In this document: one piece after another, positions 36,464-45,273 of the stretch
How positions within the stretch are numbered: position 1 is the first letter of the stretch
Layout: every line of letters starts with the position of its first letter
Source: an uncultured Lachnospiraceae bacterium
GTDB taxonomy: Bacteria; Bacillota; Clostridia; Lachnospirales; Lachnospiraceae
Length of the DNA: 64,000 nt
Direction of reading: 5' to 3'
Assembly (NCBI GenBank): GCA_900316075.1
Contig: ONBT01000001.1
Location: 1 to 64,000, forward strand
Notes under the pieces: model-generated
Databases searched by the model: none
The model's input: the letters and a program-made list of their open reading frames with translations, nothing else
Told to the model about the DNA's origin: nothing
Made by a program: the position numbers and the translations under genes

Positions 36464-38551
36464 TCATTTTCTAAGAGTGAAGGTGAGATTGACGGATGAG
36501 CCGTCTTTGAGGTCCACATAGGCCTCATAGCTTTCCGGCAGAAAACTTTCGGCTGCCGCCGTGGACGCCACCGGCTTGATGCTTGCAAAGAAGAGCTCGT
36601 ACTGATCCGGATTCAGGGTAATCATGGCGTCGTCTCCCTGGTAGTTCCCGACCGGGAAGTAGCTGATGCGGCGAATCGTCGAATAATCGAACTCCTTGTT
36701 GAATTCGATTCCCAGCGTCTCCAGGAAGGCCAGGGTCTTCGTGTATTCCGGATAGATATTCAGCGTCCCGTAGACAATGTCTCCCGAACCCCACTCGTAC
36801 TGAATCGTTTCGTTGGAAAAATCCACAGTGCCTATGCACTCCGAATTCAGATAATCCGCAAGGCTCATGCCCTCGGAGTCCTCCTGAATGCACTCGAGAA
36901 GGGTGTAGCGGGCCGCCCCGTTGACCGGGGTAGAAACGGTCTGGGTCAGATAGTCGGGATAGCTATACACCTCCACCTTGGTGCCTTCTTTGATATTGAA
37001 GCGGCCGGCAAGATACGAAGCCTTGCGGTAGTCAGCGTCTTCCGTGGCAGCCGTAAGCAGTTCCCGGTACTCAGCCGGGGTCATGGCGTACTCGCGCCGG
37101 ACCGTCTTTCCGCTCTTCAATTTCCAGCAGACATTGACCCAGATGGAGCTGGTGTCCTCGTCAGAGGATTCCGGGAAATAGAGTTCTCCCTGGGCCGCGG
37201 CCAGGTCCTGTTTTTCCGCAAGCTCTGCCGTGTCGGTGACGACATAGGTATCCTGCGTATATACATCAACCGGCTCCTTCGCCGCCGCCCTGGCCTTCGT
37301 CCCGGTCAGATGGATGAATTTTTCGTTTTCCGACTGAAACTTCTCCTGGGGATCATCCTCCACAGCAGCATCCGAGCTGCCCTGCAGACTCCAATCCATA
37401 TAGGCCCCGCCGCTGATTCCCACGGACTTCACCTCATTGTCCGCCGGCACATAGGTATCGACGTGAAGAGGATCCATCATGAATAATATAGAGACTACGA
37501 CTATTACCGGAAGGCAGATGAGATCCAGCTTCAGCCCCTTCTTCACGCCCCGCCAATCCATGTAGAAAACAAGATCCAGAATGACCGGAATCAGAATTCC
37601 TCCAATTAGCAGGAAGAAGAAATACCAGGGCTTCGAAAAGGAACTGCCCACAAACAGGCTGGTGCCCAGCATGGCAAAGCCCAGAGCTCCCGCAATCGTG
37701 ACGGAAATCTTCACCAGGGGATATAAGAAGCGGAAGGAAAAAGCGCTGCCCGCAGATTCCGCCGGTCTCTTTTCCGCTGCGATAAGGAGAAGGATCATGC
37801 CGCCGCAGAGGTAGGCAAGAAGCTTAAAGGCCCGGCCAAGTGTCATGACCACGGCCGAAAAAAGGATTGGAGACATCTGGCCCACCATGGAGTAGGTAAT
37901 CCCGGTATCCGGCACATGGGGGAAGAAGACATCCGCAAGCCACATATACAGGGCCACGAACACCGGTGCTATGACGGCGAAATAGGCCCCCATGCAGACC
38001 CCGATGAAGGTCCGGCCCGCAATCATCTGGGCCAGCGATGTAAAGGTATATGCAGTCAAAAAGAGCAGGATGTCGTAAAGCCCCCGCACAAGGGCCGTTC
38101 CGAACCAGGCCCCGTTGATGGCCCCGATTCCCGCCGCAATCGCCGCTCCCGTCACATAAGTAATGGCAAAGGGAACAATGACGAGAAGGGCTCCTGCGCA
38201 CCAGGAAACCAGGGTCATCTTCCTTCTCGGCACGGCCGCCGCGTTCCAGAAGTCCACGGCCTCGACCTTGTGCAGGTAATTAAACTCCGCCGCCGCTGCC
38301 GCAAAAGCCGCAACCACGATAATGATGGTCAGAAAAATCCGGTTTCCCGTCTGCTGGCACAGGAAAATATCGTGAATATCCGGAATCAGGGCAAAGCTGT
38401 CCCCGGTAGACCGGGATGCCCGGTACTGCTGAAAGGTCAGCAGGACATTGACGGGATAGATGAAGAAGCCCGCGATCAGAATCAGAAGGAAGAGCCAGAT
38501 ACGGGACTTCAGGTTGGCAAAGAGAAGTTTTTTCGTAGAAACGGGTTTCAT
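36464..38551 (-). CDS. ABC-2-type permease with large C-terminal domain
   Basis: 695 residues from ATG 38551 (AGGAAAATAAT), one base after the ATPase stop codon. About ten membrane segments occupy residues 15-370 (KSRIWLFLLILIAGFFIYPV; LTAYTFTSLAQMIAG), then a soluble domain of 320 residues with no family I recognise, probably outside the membrane (DSSIW, TPAEYRELLTA). With the YtrA-like regulator and ATPase it forms a Ytr-type unit; such exporters respond to wall-active antibiotics or stress (family knowledge, not shown here). Confidence 0.83.
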   Translation of the reverse strand: MKPVSTKKLLFANLKSRIWLFLLILIAGFFIYPVNVLLTFQQYRASRSTGDSFALIPDIHDIFLCQQTGNRIFLTIIIVVAAFAAAAAEFNYLHKVEAVDFWNAAAVPRRKMTLVSWCAGALLVIVPFAITYVTGAAIAAGIGAINGAWFGTALVRGLYDILLFLTAYTFTSLAQMIAGRTFIGVCMGAYFAVIAPVFVALYMWLADVFFPHVPDTGITYSMVGQMSPILFSAVVMTLGRAFKLLAYLCGGMILLLIAAEKRPAESAGSAFSFRFLYPLVKISVTIAGALGFAMLGTSLFVGSSFSKPWYFFFLLIGGILIPVILDLVFYMDWRGVKKGLKLDLICLPVIVVVSILFMMDPLHVDTYVPADNEVKSVGISGGAYMDWSLQGSSDAAVEDDPQEKFQSENEKFIHLTGTKARAAAKEPVDVYTQDTYVVTDTAELAEKQDLAAAQGELYFPESSDEDTSSIWVNVCWKLKSGKTVRREYAMTPAEYRELLTAATEDADYRKASYLAGRFNIKEGTKVEVYSYPDYLTQTVSTPVNGAARYTLLECIQEDSEGMSLADYLNSECIGTVDFSNETIQYEWGSGDIVYGTLNIYPEYTKTLAFLETLGIEFNKEFDYSTIRRISYFPVGNYQGDDAMITLNPDQYELFFASIKPVASTAAAESFLPESYEAYVDLKDGSSVNLTFTLRK

Positions 38552-38552
38552 A

Positions 38553-39476
38553 TTATTTTCCTGCCTCCCCTCCATCGGCAAAAAGATTTCTGAGGTCGTA
38601 GCCGCCGGCTGCCGTCTCCGAGATGAAGACCTCCTCCAGGGTCAGGGCGACAGGCTCGCAGTAGACGGGCTCGAATTCGGCAATCGTCGAAAGGACCTCG
38701 TCCCGGCCGCCCCGGACAATCAGAATATTCATGGAGCCCATGGCTTCGGACGACACGACGTCCAGCCGCTTCGTCAGGTCCGCGAAATCCGCCGGGTCCT
38801 TCAGGACGAACTGGACCTTCTGAATCTGCGTCTTCAGGTCGTCGAGACTCTTCTCCATCAGGACCCCGCCCTTGTGGAGGAGGCCGACGGAACCACTGAT
38901 ATCCTCAATCTCCCGCATATTGTGGGAAGCGATGACCGGGACGATTTTCCGGTCGTAGACCACTTCCGCAATGGCTCCTTTCACGGTCTGCCGCATCACG
39001 GGGTCGAGACCGTCGAAGGTCTCGTCACAGAAAATGTAGCGGGCCCCGGAAGAAAGGGCGAGAAGGAGGGACAGCTGCCGCTTCATGCCTTTACTGAAGG
39101 TCCGTACCTTCCGCCTCCGGTCCAGGCCCAGCTTGTCGCAGAGTTTTTCGAAGCGCTCCTGCTCAAAAGCCGGGTGAAGGACCTCCCACAGCTTCGCCGC
39201 GGAATCCGGTGTCGCGTCGTTTTCGAAGAAGACATTGTCCGCGATGAAGCAGATCTGCTGCTTGATGGCGGTATTCTCCCAGACGTCCTCCCCATCGATG
39301 GTGATCCTTCCCTCGTCCGGCTTCAGAACGCCCGCCATCAGGCGAAGAAGGGTCGACTTGCCGGCCCCGTTCGTCCCGATAAGTCCGAAAATGTCCCCGT
39401 CTTCAATGGTCAGGGAGACATCATGGAGTGCTGTGATGTCATCGAACTTTTTTGTCACGTGGCTGATATCAATCAT
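38553..39476 (-). CDS. ABC transporter ATP-binding protein
   Basis: 307 residues. Walker A GLIGTNGAGKSTLLRLM (about 32-48), Q-loop, signature TFSKGMKRQLSLLLALSSG, Walker B YIFCDETFDGLDPVMR with catalytic Glu, H-loop VIASHNM. The signature SKGMKRQ is that of YtrB/EcsA-like drug or lipid exporters. Its ATG overlaps the GntR gene end by 8 bp; the permease follows at once. Confidence 0.94.
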   Translation of the reverse strand: MIDISHVTKKFDDITALHDVSLTIEDGDIFGLIGTNGAGKSTLLRLMAGVLKPDEGRITIDGEDVWENTAIKQQICFIADNVFFENDATPDSAAKLWEVLHPAFEQERFEKLCDKLGLDRRRKVRTFSKGMKRQLSLLLALSSGARYIFCDETFDGLDPVMRQTVKGAIAEVVYDRKIVPVIASHNMREIEDISGSVGLLHKGGVLMEKSLDDLKTQIQKVQFVLKDPADFADLTKRLDVVSSEAMGSMNILIVRGGRDEVLSTIAEFEPVYCEPVALTLEEVFISETAAGGYDLRNLFADGGEAGK

Positions 39477-39840
39477 CTGCGTCCTCCCTGTATGCCTCGC
39501 CCACAGCCTCTTTCATATCCTTCTCGGAAAGTCCAAGGGTCTTTCCCTCCTGAACCCTGCCTTTGAATTCAATGAGAAAGGCCTGCTTCCTCTTTTCCGC
39601 CAGGGGCTCCGGGTCCGTCGCAAAGCAGCCCCGGCCCTTGACCGTGTAGATATATCCGTCGCTCTCGAGGATGGCGAAGACCTTCTGAACCGTATTGGGA
39701 TTGACCGAGTACCGCGCCGCCGTCTCCCGGATGGTCGGCATCTTCTGGTCCGGCGCAATGGCCCCCTGCAGGATCAGTTTTTCGAAGGTATCCACCAGCT
39801 GCTCGTAGATGGGGCGCGGATCGTGATAGTTCAGTTCCAT
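39469..39840 (-). CDS. GntR-family repressor, YtrA subfamily
   Basis: 123 residues from ATG 39840 (GGAGGGCCGCAT). Short GntR protein: winged helix (PIYEQLVDTFEKLILQGAIA; TIRETAARYSVNPNTVQKVF; GYIYTVKGRGCF) and a brief C-terminal dimer helix, with no ligand domain, as in YtrA. It represses its own operon in relatives; a perfect 8-bp inverted repeat over its -10 box is the probable operator. Confidence 0.93.
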   Translation of the reverse strand: MELNYHDPRPIYEQLVDTFEKLILQGAIAPDQKMPTIRETAARYSVNPNTVQKVFAILESDGYIYTVKGRGCFATDPEPLAEKRKQAFLIEFKGRVQEGKTLGLSEKDMKEAVGEAYREDADD

Positions 39841-39852
39841 ATGCGGCCCTCC

Positions 39853-39924
39853 AACCTGCCCGGGTGCGGCGTAAAGCGCCGCACCAGGTTCAGACCGCCG
39901 GCAGGCATGCCTTCCGACGGTCTG
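39853..39924 (-). promoter_or_regulatory. Structured leader of the GntR-ABC operon
   Basis: Two hairpins in the roughly 97-nt leader: CAGACCG/CGGTCTG (39918-39924 with 39891-39897), then a two-part stem AACCTG-GTGCGGCG / CGCCGCAC-(gap)-CAGGTT (39853-39890) that ends directly at the GGAGG ribosome site. It may tune translation or mRNA stability. Confidence 0.55.
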
Positions 39925-39939
39925 TTTTCTTGCTGCTAA

Positions 39940-39972
39940 GTGTACTATAACAACTAGTACACTGTATGTCAA
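39940..39972 (-). promoter_or_regulatory. Promoter and YtrA-type operator of the GntR-ABC operon
   Basis: Minus strand TTGACA (39972-39967), 17-bp spacer, TATAGT (39949-39944), near-consensus. A perfect inverted repeat GTGTACTA-N7-TAGTACAC (39940-39962) covers the -10 and spacer, so a bound dimer would block polymerase. Confidence 0.85.
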
Positions 39973-40047
39973 GATATTTGTTAAGGGCGGGGCGGACAGG
40001 GCGGGCGGATGGAAGGGAACGAACAGAGCAGGCGGGGGGCGTTCGGT

Positions 40048-40533
40048 GCTTGGGCATATGGCCCGCCGTGCAGCAAAAGTCCGTCAACCCCGGCAGGCGT
40101 CTGGGCCTATTTGCGTTTCGGCGGCAAAAGTCCGCCAATTCCGGCAGGCGGCTGGACCTATTTGTGTTACGGCAGCAAAAGTCCACCACAGAGTCCGAAT
40201 TTCGTGGGCTCTATGAGGGATTTGAAAACAAATGTCCGCCAATTGCCGCCGAAATTTGGGCCTATGTTGCCCCGTGTGGCAAAAGTCCGCCAATCCCGGC
40301 AGGCGGCTGGGCCTATGGCCCGCCGTGCAGCAAAAGTCCCCCAATTCCGGCAGGCGGCTGGACCTATTTGTGTTGCGGCAGCAAAAGTCCCCCATAAAAC
40401 CCGGAATTCATGGGCTCTATGAGGGATTTGAAAACAAATGTCCGCCAATTGACGCTGAAACTTGGGCATATGTCTTGCCGCGCGGCAAAAGTCCGCCATT
40501 TCCAGCAAGGGCTGGGGGCATTGGCCGGCAAGC
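40048..40533. repeat. Tandem array, 51/53-bp units with 206-bp higher-order period
   Basis: The GTCC of each unit falls at 40079, 40130, 40181, 40234, 40285, 40336, 40387, 40440 and 40491. Units are of four types (for example CCGCCAATTCCGGCAGGCGG and ATGAGGGATTTGAAAACAA), and each type reappears exactly 206 bp later. The array fills the space between the GntR operon and the ribH stop. No gene is seen in it; long open frames here are repeat translations. Confidence 0.93.
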
Positions 40534-41007
40534 CTATTCTTCCATAGAACGGATCAGGTTCACCATCTCGATGGCTCCTTCGGCGCAGGAGGAGCCCTTG
40601 TTGCCGGCTTTTACCCCGGCCCGGTTTTCGGCCTGCTCCACGGTGTCCGTCGTGACGATCCCGAACATGACCGGAACCCCGGTCTCGAGAGCCGCCTGGG
40701 CAATCCCCTTCGAAGACTCGTTGCAGACGTAGTCATAGTGGCTTGTTTCGCCCCGGATGACTGCCCCGAGGGCGATAACCGCATCATACTTTCCGGAAGC
40801 CGCCATCTTCTTCGCAATCAGGGGAATTTCAAAGGCTCCGGGCACCCAGGCCACTTCGATGTCCTCTTCCTTCACGTCGTGCCGCTTTAAGGTATCGAGG
40901 GCTCCGGTCAGGAGCTTCCCCGTGATGAATTCATTGAAGCGGGCGACAACAATCCCGACCTTGATCGGCGCGTTTGTGGCTGTGAGTTTACCTTCGTAGA
41001 TTTTCAT
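40534..41007 (-). CDS. ribH: 6,7-dimethyl-8-ribityllumazine synthase
   Basis: Penultimate step of riboflavin synthesis; forms icosahedral or pentameric assemblies. 157 residues from ATG 41007 (AAAGGAACG). Shows [53 protein letters not shown] (catalytic His), and [20 protein letters not shown]. Last gene of the rib operon. Its stop codon abuts the end of the tandem repeat array. Confidence 0.97.
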   Translation of the reverse strand: MKIYEGKLTATNAPIKVGIVVARFNEFITGKLLTGALDTLKRHDVKEEDIEVAWVPGAFEIPLIAKKMAASGKYDAVIALGAVIRGETSHYDYVCNESSKGIAQAALETGVPVMFGIVTTDTVEQAENRAGVKAGNKGSSCAEGAIEMVNLIRSMEE

Positions 41008-41044
41008 TGTTTCGTTCCTTTCTTTCCGCCTTGGATATTGGGTC

Positions 41045-41153
41045 AATAGCAGCCTTCCGTTACATTTCTCCGCCAATTCGACTGGCAGCTTTGGGCATGT
41101 TGCAGCCTTCCGTTACATTTCTCCGCCAATCCGTCCGACGATGACCTGAAAAA
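41045..41153. repeat. Two repeat units, 53 bp, between ribBA and ribH
   Basis: AGCCTTCCGTTACATTTCTC followed by CGCCAAT occurs at 41051 and 41104, 53 bp apart. The unit shares TCTCCRCCAATTCG and GCTTTGGGC with the ribE-ribBA array, so it belongs to the same family. Confidence 0.85.
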
Positions 41154-42353
41154 TTATGCATTGCCAATATTCAAAATGTGTCCCATCTTCTCCTGCTTGG
41201 TCTTCAGGTAGAAGGCATCGAAGGGCGTGGGCTTGATGATGATGGGCACCCGCTCGACAATCTCCATCCCGTAGTCAGAAAGCTGGTAGACCTTGTCCGG
41301 ATTATTGGTGAGAAGGCGCATGGTCTTCACGCCGAGGTCGGCAAGGATCTGGGCCCCGATATAGTACTCGCGGGCGTCCTCAGGAAAACCCAGGGCGAGA
41401 TTGGCCTCGGCCGTATCGAGCCCGTCCTGCTGCAACTCGTAGGCCTTGAGCTTGTTGAGAAGGCCTATGCCCCGGCCCTCCTGCCGCATATATAGAAGGA
41501 TGCCCCGGCCCTCCTTTTCAATCATCTTCATGGCCGTGTGCAGCTGGTTCCCGCAGTCGCAGCGCTGGGACCCGAAGACGTCCCCGGTCAGACATTCCGA
41601 GTGGACCCGGACCAGGACATTCTGCCCGTCGCCGATGGTACCTTTCACCAGGGCCACATGGTGCTCCCCGTTCAGAAGATTCTCGTAGCCGTAGGCCTTG
41701 AAAGTCCCGTAATCCGTGGGCAGGTCGGGACTTGCGACGCAGCGTACCAGCTTGTCGTGCCGCTTCCGGTAGGTCTTCAGATCCTCAATGGAAATCATCG
41801 GAAGGCCGAGCCTTGCTGCGAGGCCGGCAAGCTCCGTCGTCCGCATCATGGTGCCGTCGTCCCGCATGATTTCGCAGCAGAGGCCGCATTCCTTCAGGCC
41901 CGCCAACCGCATCAGATCGACCGTCGCCTCCGTGTGGCCGCCCCGCTCCAGGACCCCGTTCTTCTTCGCAATCAGGGGGAACATGTGCCCCGGCCGGCGG
42001 AAGTCTTCGGGCTTTGCATTATCCTCTACAATGTGGCGGGCCGTCATTCCCCGCTCCTCCGCGGAAATCCCGGTCGTCGTCCCGGCCCAGTCCACCGACA
42101 CCGTGAAGGCCGTCTCGTGGTTATCCGTGTTCTCGGCCACCATGGGGGCGAAGCCCAGTTTTTTCGCATATTCTGCATTCATGGGCGTACAGATGAGTCC
42201 CTTCCCGACCGACGCCATAAGATTCACGTTCTCCGTCGTCGCAAACTCGGCCGCGCAGATGAAGTCCCCCTCATTCTCCCGGTCAGGATCGTCTATGACT
42301 AATATAATGCCCCCGCTTTTCAGCGCCTCCAGGGCTTCCGGAATTGTGTTCAT
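41154..42353 (-). CDS. ribBA: DHBP synthase / GTP cyclohydrolase II, bifunctional
   Basis: Supplies both precursors of the lumazine ring. 399 residues from ATG 42353 (AAGGAGCAAAGA). Residues 1-200: RibB domain with [27 protein letters not shown] and EIMRDDGTM. Residues 205-399: RibA domain with [20 protein letters not shown] (zinc cysteines), [10 protein letters not shown] and NNPDKV. Both active sites look complete. Confidence 0.98.
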   Translation of the reverse strand: MNTIPEALEALKSGGIILVIDDPDRENEGDFICAAEFATTENVNLMASVGKGLICTPMNAEYAKKLGFAPMVAENTDNHETAFTVSVDWAGTTTGISAEERGMTARHIVEDNAKPEDFRRPGHMFPLIAKKNGVLERGGHTEATVDLMRLAGLKECGLCCEIMRDDGTMMRTTELAGLAARLGLPMISIEDLKTYRKRHDKLVRCVASPDLPTDYGTFKAYGYENLLNGEHHVALVKGTIGDGQNVLVRVHSECLTGDVFGSQRCDCGNQLHTAMKMIEKEGRGILLYMRQEGRGIGLLNKLKAYELQQDGLDTAEANLALGFPEDAREYYIGAQILADLGVKTMRLLTNNPDKVYQLSDYGMEIVERVPIIIKPTPFDAFYLKTKQEKMGHILNIGNA

Positions 42354-42399
42354 TCTTTGCTCCTTCATTTTGCCGTCTTTGGAGCTTGCGACGGCACTA

Positions 42400-42575
42400 C
42401 CATACAAATCTCCACCAATTCGCTCAATAACTTTGGGCCTCCTGCCGCGCTCCAATACAGATCTCCACCAATTCGCTCAATAGCATTGGGCCTTTTGCCA
42501 CGCTCCAATACAGATCTCCACCAATTCGCTCAATAGCTTTGGACCTCTTGCCGCGCTCCAATATAGCTCTCCCCC
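42400..42575. repeat. Tandem array, 53-bp period, between ribE and ribBA
   Basis: TCTCCACCAATTCGCTCAAT is repeated with TCCACC at 42411, 42464 and 42517 and a diverged copy at 42570, each 53 bp apart. Units are almost identical, so this array is recent or homogenised. Confidence 0.92.
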
Positions 42576-42581
42576 AACGGG

Positions 42582-43325
42582 CTAACCAATGCCTCTCCGC
42601 AGCAGTTCTGCATAGGCTCCAGTAAACCTTTCCACATACTTTCCTATAATGTCGCACTCGAGATTGACTCTCGAATTCACATGCTTCGTCACAAGCACCG
42701 TCTCCTCCTGGGTGTGGGGGATGACCGACACGGCAAAGCCCCCGTTCCGCAGGCCCGCGACGGTGAGAGAAATTCCCTCAATCGCAATCGAACCCTTCTC
42801 CACGACATATTTCATGATGTCCGGAGAAGCCTTGATTTCATACCAGATGGCGATGTCGTCCCGGTGCATGGCGGAGATCCGTCCGACCCCGTCGATGTGG
42901 CCGCTCACAATGTGGCCGCCAAAGCGACCGTTCGCAGACATTGCCCGCTCCAGGTCCACGGGGCTTCCCGTCTGAAGTTCCCCCAGGGTCGACCGCTTCA
43001 GGGTTGCATTCATGACATCCGCCGTGAATACCTTTGCCTCCGGGTCGACAGAAGTTGCCGTCAGGCAGACCCCGTTCGTGCAGATGCTGTCGCCGACCGC
43101 CACTCCGCAAGAGCTGACGGCCGCTGTAACTCTATAAGTACCATTGCCAACAGCCGCTCCGAAGGCATTGGCAGCAGCATGGTCGACTCCATTTCTCACG
43201 GCCGTCCCGCAGACACTGCCGCCTCCATCAAAGATCTTCTCCGCCTGTATGGCCAGGGCCGCCGAGGCCGGCCCGTGGCGGATACTCACTACATACCCGA
43301 TTTCTTCAACAATTCCTGTAAACAT
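42582..43325 (-). CDS. ribE: Riboflavin synthase alpha chain, with an insertion
   Basis: Last step of riboflavin synthesis (dismutation of two lumazines). 247 residues from ATG 43325 (MFTGIVEEIG), longer than the usual 200-220. Two lumazine-binding barrels are present: GDSICTNGVCLTATS and GGHIVSGHIDGVG, then KGSIAIEGISLTVAG. Between residue 33 and the first NGVCLT motif is an Ala/Gly/Val-rich insert of about 40 residues (VCGTAVRNGVDHAAANAFG...) absent from typical RibE. The ribosome site is weak. Confidence 0.95.
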   Translation of the reverse strand: MFTGIVEEIGYVVSIRHGPASAALAIQAEKIFDGGGSVCGTAVRNGVDHAAANAFGAAVGNGTYRVTAAVSSCGVAVGDSICTNGVCLTATSVDPEAKVFTADVMNATLKRSTLGELQTGSPVDLERAMSANGRFGGHIVSGHIDGVGRISAMHRDDIAIWYEIKASPDIMKYVVEKGSIAIEGISLTVAGLRNGGFAVSVIPHTQEETVLVTKHVNSRVNLECDIIGKYVERFTGAYAELLRRGIG

Positions 43326-43339
43326 CAACTTTTTTCTCT

Positions 43340-43645
43340 TTCTTATCTTGCCTCTGCCGCCTGCCAGTCCGGCAAAACGAGAATTCTTGTCGGAAACCTG
43401 CATTTCTTCTCTTTTCCGTCTTGCCTTCACCTCCGTCCGGTCCGGCAAAAGGAGAATCCTTGTCGGAAATCTGCAAACCTTCTCTTTCCTGACTTGCCTT
43501 CACCGTCTCCCGCCCCAGCAAAAGGAGAATTCTTGTCGGAAATCTGCAAATCTTCTCTTCCCTGACTTGCCTTCACCGTCTCCCTGACCGACAAAAGGAG
43601 AATTCTTGGCAAGAATCTGCATTTCTTCTCTTTTCCATCTTGCCT
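43340..43645. repeat. Tandem array, 73-bp period, between ribD and ribE
   Basis: CTTG of the motif GAGAATTCTTGTCGGAAATC recurs at 43386, 43459, 43532 and 43605, exactly 73 bp apart. Units contain a partial inverted repeat CCGRCAA...TTGTCGG able to form a hairpin in RNA. Different sequence and period from the 52-bp family; 73 bp is about seven DNA turns. Confidence 0.93.
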
Positions 43646-44908
43646 TCACCTCTTTGAGCCCTGAACATCCGCTGTCACCAGGATGTCCGGCCCAAGGCGC
43701 TCCACCTTCTTCACGGAGAGCTGCACCGCGTCGGATAGGCTTGCTATTCCCAGGCCGCCGACCGGCGATTGGGCAGAGCAGCCGCCCACAATCTTCGGAT
43801 CGATGTAGGCCTGCACTGCATTCACCAGCCCGGCCGCAAAGGCCGCCGCATGAATTTCACCCCCGCCCTCAATCAGAACGCTGTCAATCTCCCGCCTGCC
43901 GAGCTCCGCCATCAGATAGGAAAGATCCACATGTCCGTCGAGGGCAGGTATTTCAAGCACTTCGGCGCCTGCTGCCCGAAGGGCTTCCTTTTTCGTCCCA
44001 AACGCCTGACTAGCGTCGCCGCGCTCAGGCAAAGCGTTGCTCTCACAGCTGTTCCCATGCTTACATTCTTCGCTGTGATCAAAAGAATCACCGCTTTCGC
44101 AATTGTCCCCATGCTCACTTTTCACGCACGCCACAATCGTCTTCACTTCCTTCGCCGTTTTCACAATCTTCGAATCGAGGGGAATCGAAAGATGCGAGTC
44201 ACAAACAATGCGAATGGGATTTCGTCCGGCGAACCCGTCGAGCGCCTCCTGCTGCCCTTTCGATAGCCGGGTCGTGAGAAGAGGGTCATCCGCCAGGACG
44301 GTTCCGATACCCACGAGAATTGCCGAATAGCGGTTCCGGTCTTCATGGGTCCGCCGCCTGGCTTCTTCCGAGGTAATCCACTTTGAATCCCCCGCGACCG
44401 TCGCAATCTTCCCGTCCAGGGTCTCCGCGAATTTGGAGATGACGTACGGAGTTCCCGTCGTAATGTAATGAAAAAAGACCGCGTTGATGTCTAGACATTC
44501 CTGCTCGAGAATCCCGGTAAAGACTTCAATCCCGTGATCCCGGAGAATACGAATTCCTTTGCCCGCCACCTTGGGATTGGGGTCCCCGGCTCCGACAAAG
44601 ACCCTTCGAATCTTCTTTTCAATGATAATGTCCGTGCAGGGCGGGGTCTTCCCCGTGTGGCAGCAGGGCTCGAGGGTCACATAGAGGTCCGCTCCGACTG
44701 CGTCTTCATCCCTGCAGTGCATAAGGGCGTTCCGTTCCGCGTGAAAGCCGCCGATTTCATGATGATAATCTTCACTGACAACCCTACCGTCTTTCACCAC
44801 CACGGAGCCCACCAGAGGATTCGGATTCACACGGCCTGCACCTTTGATAGCAAGTTCCAGCGCCCGCCGCATGTAGCCTTCATGGATTTTCAATTCTTCA
44901 TCCGTCAT
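43646..44908 (-). CDS. ribD: Riboflavin biosynthesis deaminase/reductase, with an insertion
   Basis: Second and third steps of riboflavin synthesis. 420 residues from ATG 44908. Deaminase domain (1-150): GFHAERNAL and TLEPCCHTGKTPPCTD zinc motif. Reductase domain (155-420): SKFAETLDGKIA, KWITSEEARRRTHEDR, ILVGIGTVLADDPLLTTR, VLIEGGGEIHAA. An insert of about 40 residues rich in Ser, Asp, His and Cys interrupts the reductase after IVACVK; it contains two related copies of (E/K)HG(D/N)(N/S)CES. The start is unusual: it directly follows a terminator U-tract, so the ribosome site (AGGCAGGG) would lie in the hairpin arm. Confidence 0.95.
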   Translation of the reverse strand: MTDEELKIHEGYMRRALELAIKGAGRVNPNPLVGSVVVKDGRVVSEDYHHEIGGFHAERNALMHCRDEDAVGADLYVTLEPCCHTGKTPPCTDIIIEKKIRRVFVGAGDPNPKVAGKGIRILRDHGIEVFTGILEQECLDINAVFFHYITTGTPYVISKFAETLDGKIATVAGDSKWITSEEARRRTHEDRNRYSAILVGIGTVLADDPLLTTRLSKGQQEALDGFAGRNPIRIVCDSHLSIPLDSKIVKTAKEVKTIVACVKSEHGDNCESGDSFDHSEECKHGNSCESNALPERGDASQAFGTKKEALRAAGAEVLEIPALDGHVDLSYLMAELGRREIDSVLIEGGGEIHAAAFAAGLVNAVQAYIDPKIVGGCSAQSPVGGLGIASLSDAVQLSVKKVERLGPDILVTADVQGSKR

Positions 44909-44945
44909 TAAAAAAGCCCTGCCTTCCATAAACAGGGAGGCAGGG
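44908..44945 (-). terminator. Second terminator/RBS hairpin directly before ribD
   Basis: Minus strand CCCTGCCT...AGGCAGGG stem then CTTTTTTAATG, so the U-tract touches the ribD start. It could end transcripts or mask the ribosome site, independently of or with the FMN switch. Confidence 0.75.
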
Positions 44946-45020
44946 TTTTCTGCAGCGTTTAGTTCACAATTCCGGCGGTGGAATTTTGTCATTTGTACCG
45001 AATCGACATGAATCCCTGGT

Positions 45021-45054
45021 ACAAAAGCGGCCCCGGAATGAAAATTCCGGGGCC
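45021..45054 (-). terminator. FMN riboswitch expression-platform terminator
   Basis: Perfect GGCCCCGGAAT / ATTCCGGGGCC stem with a 4-base loop, then GCTTTTGT on the minus strand, about 40 nt after the aptamer. Confidence 0.87.
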
Positions 45055-45094
45055 GGATAAGTACGCCAAAAGTCGTGAAATAAATCTCACGCAC

Positions 45095-45228
45095 ATCTCT
45101 TCTCTCATCCCGACTATCACGGTCGGCTCCGGGATTTCACCGGATCGTGCACACTTTCCAATGTCTGAAAAGCAGTTGCTTGCGGGCTTTACCGCCGGTA
45201 GGGAATTCATCACCCTGCCTCGAAGAAC
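45095..45228 (-). ncRNA. FMN riboswitch (RFN element)
   Basis: Minus strand shows the conserved blocks in order: GAGGCAGGGTG, GAATTCCCTACCGGCGGTAA, GCCCGCAAGC, GATCCGGTGAAATCCCGG, AGCCGACCGTGATAGTC, GGATGAGAGAAG. These match the six-helix RFN aptamer. It precedes ribD and should shut down the operon when FMN is plentiful, through the terminator at 45021-45054. A small CGTGA/TCACG hairpin lies between the two. Confidence 0.96.
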
Positions 45229-45243
45229 TATTCAATTGTGGTT

Positions 45244-45272
45244 ACCTTAACACTTTGCAAGCTCTTTGTAAA
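45244..45272 (-). promoter_or_regulatory. Probable rib operon promoter
   Basis: Minus strand TTTACA (45272-45267), 17-bp spacer, TAAGGT (45249-45244). The -10 is poor, but the position, ending just before the aptamer and directly after the upstream gene's stop codon, fits. Confidence 0.45.
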
Positions 45273-45273
45273 G

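Noticed and set aside
39890..40508. Open frames of 100-140 codons across the 40-kb array, and similar ones at 60.8-61.1 kb
   Set aside because: They are translations of repeats whose period is not a multiple of three, lack ribosome sites, and read in several frames at once.
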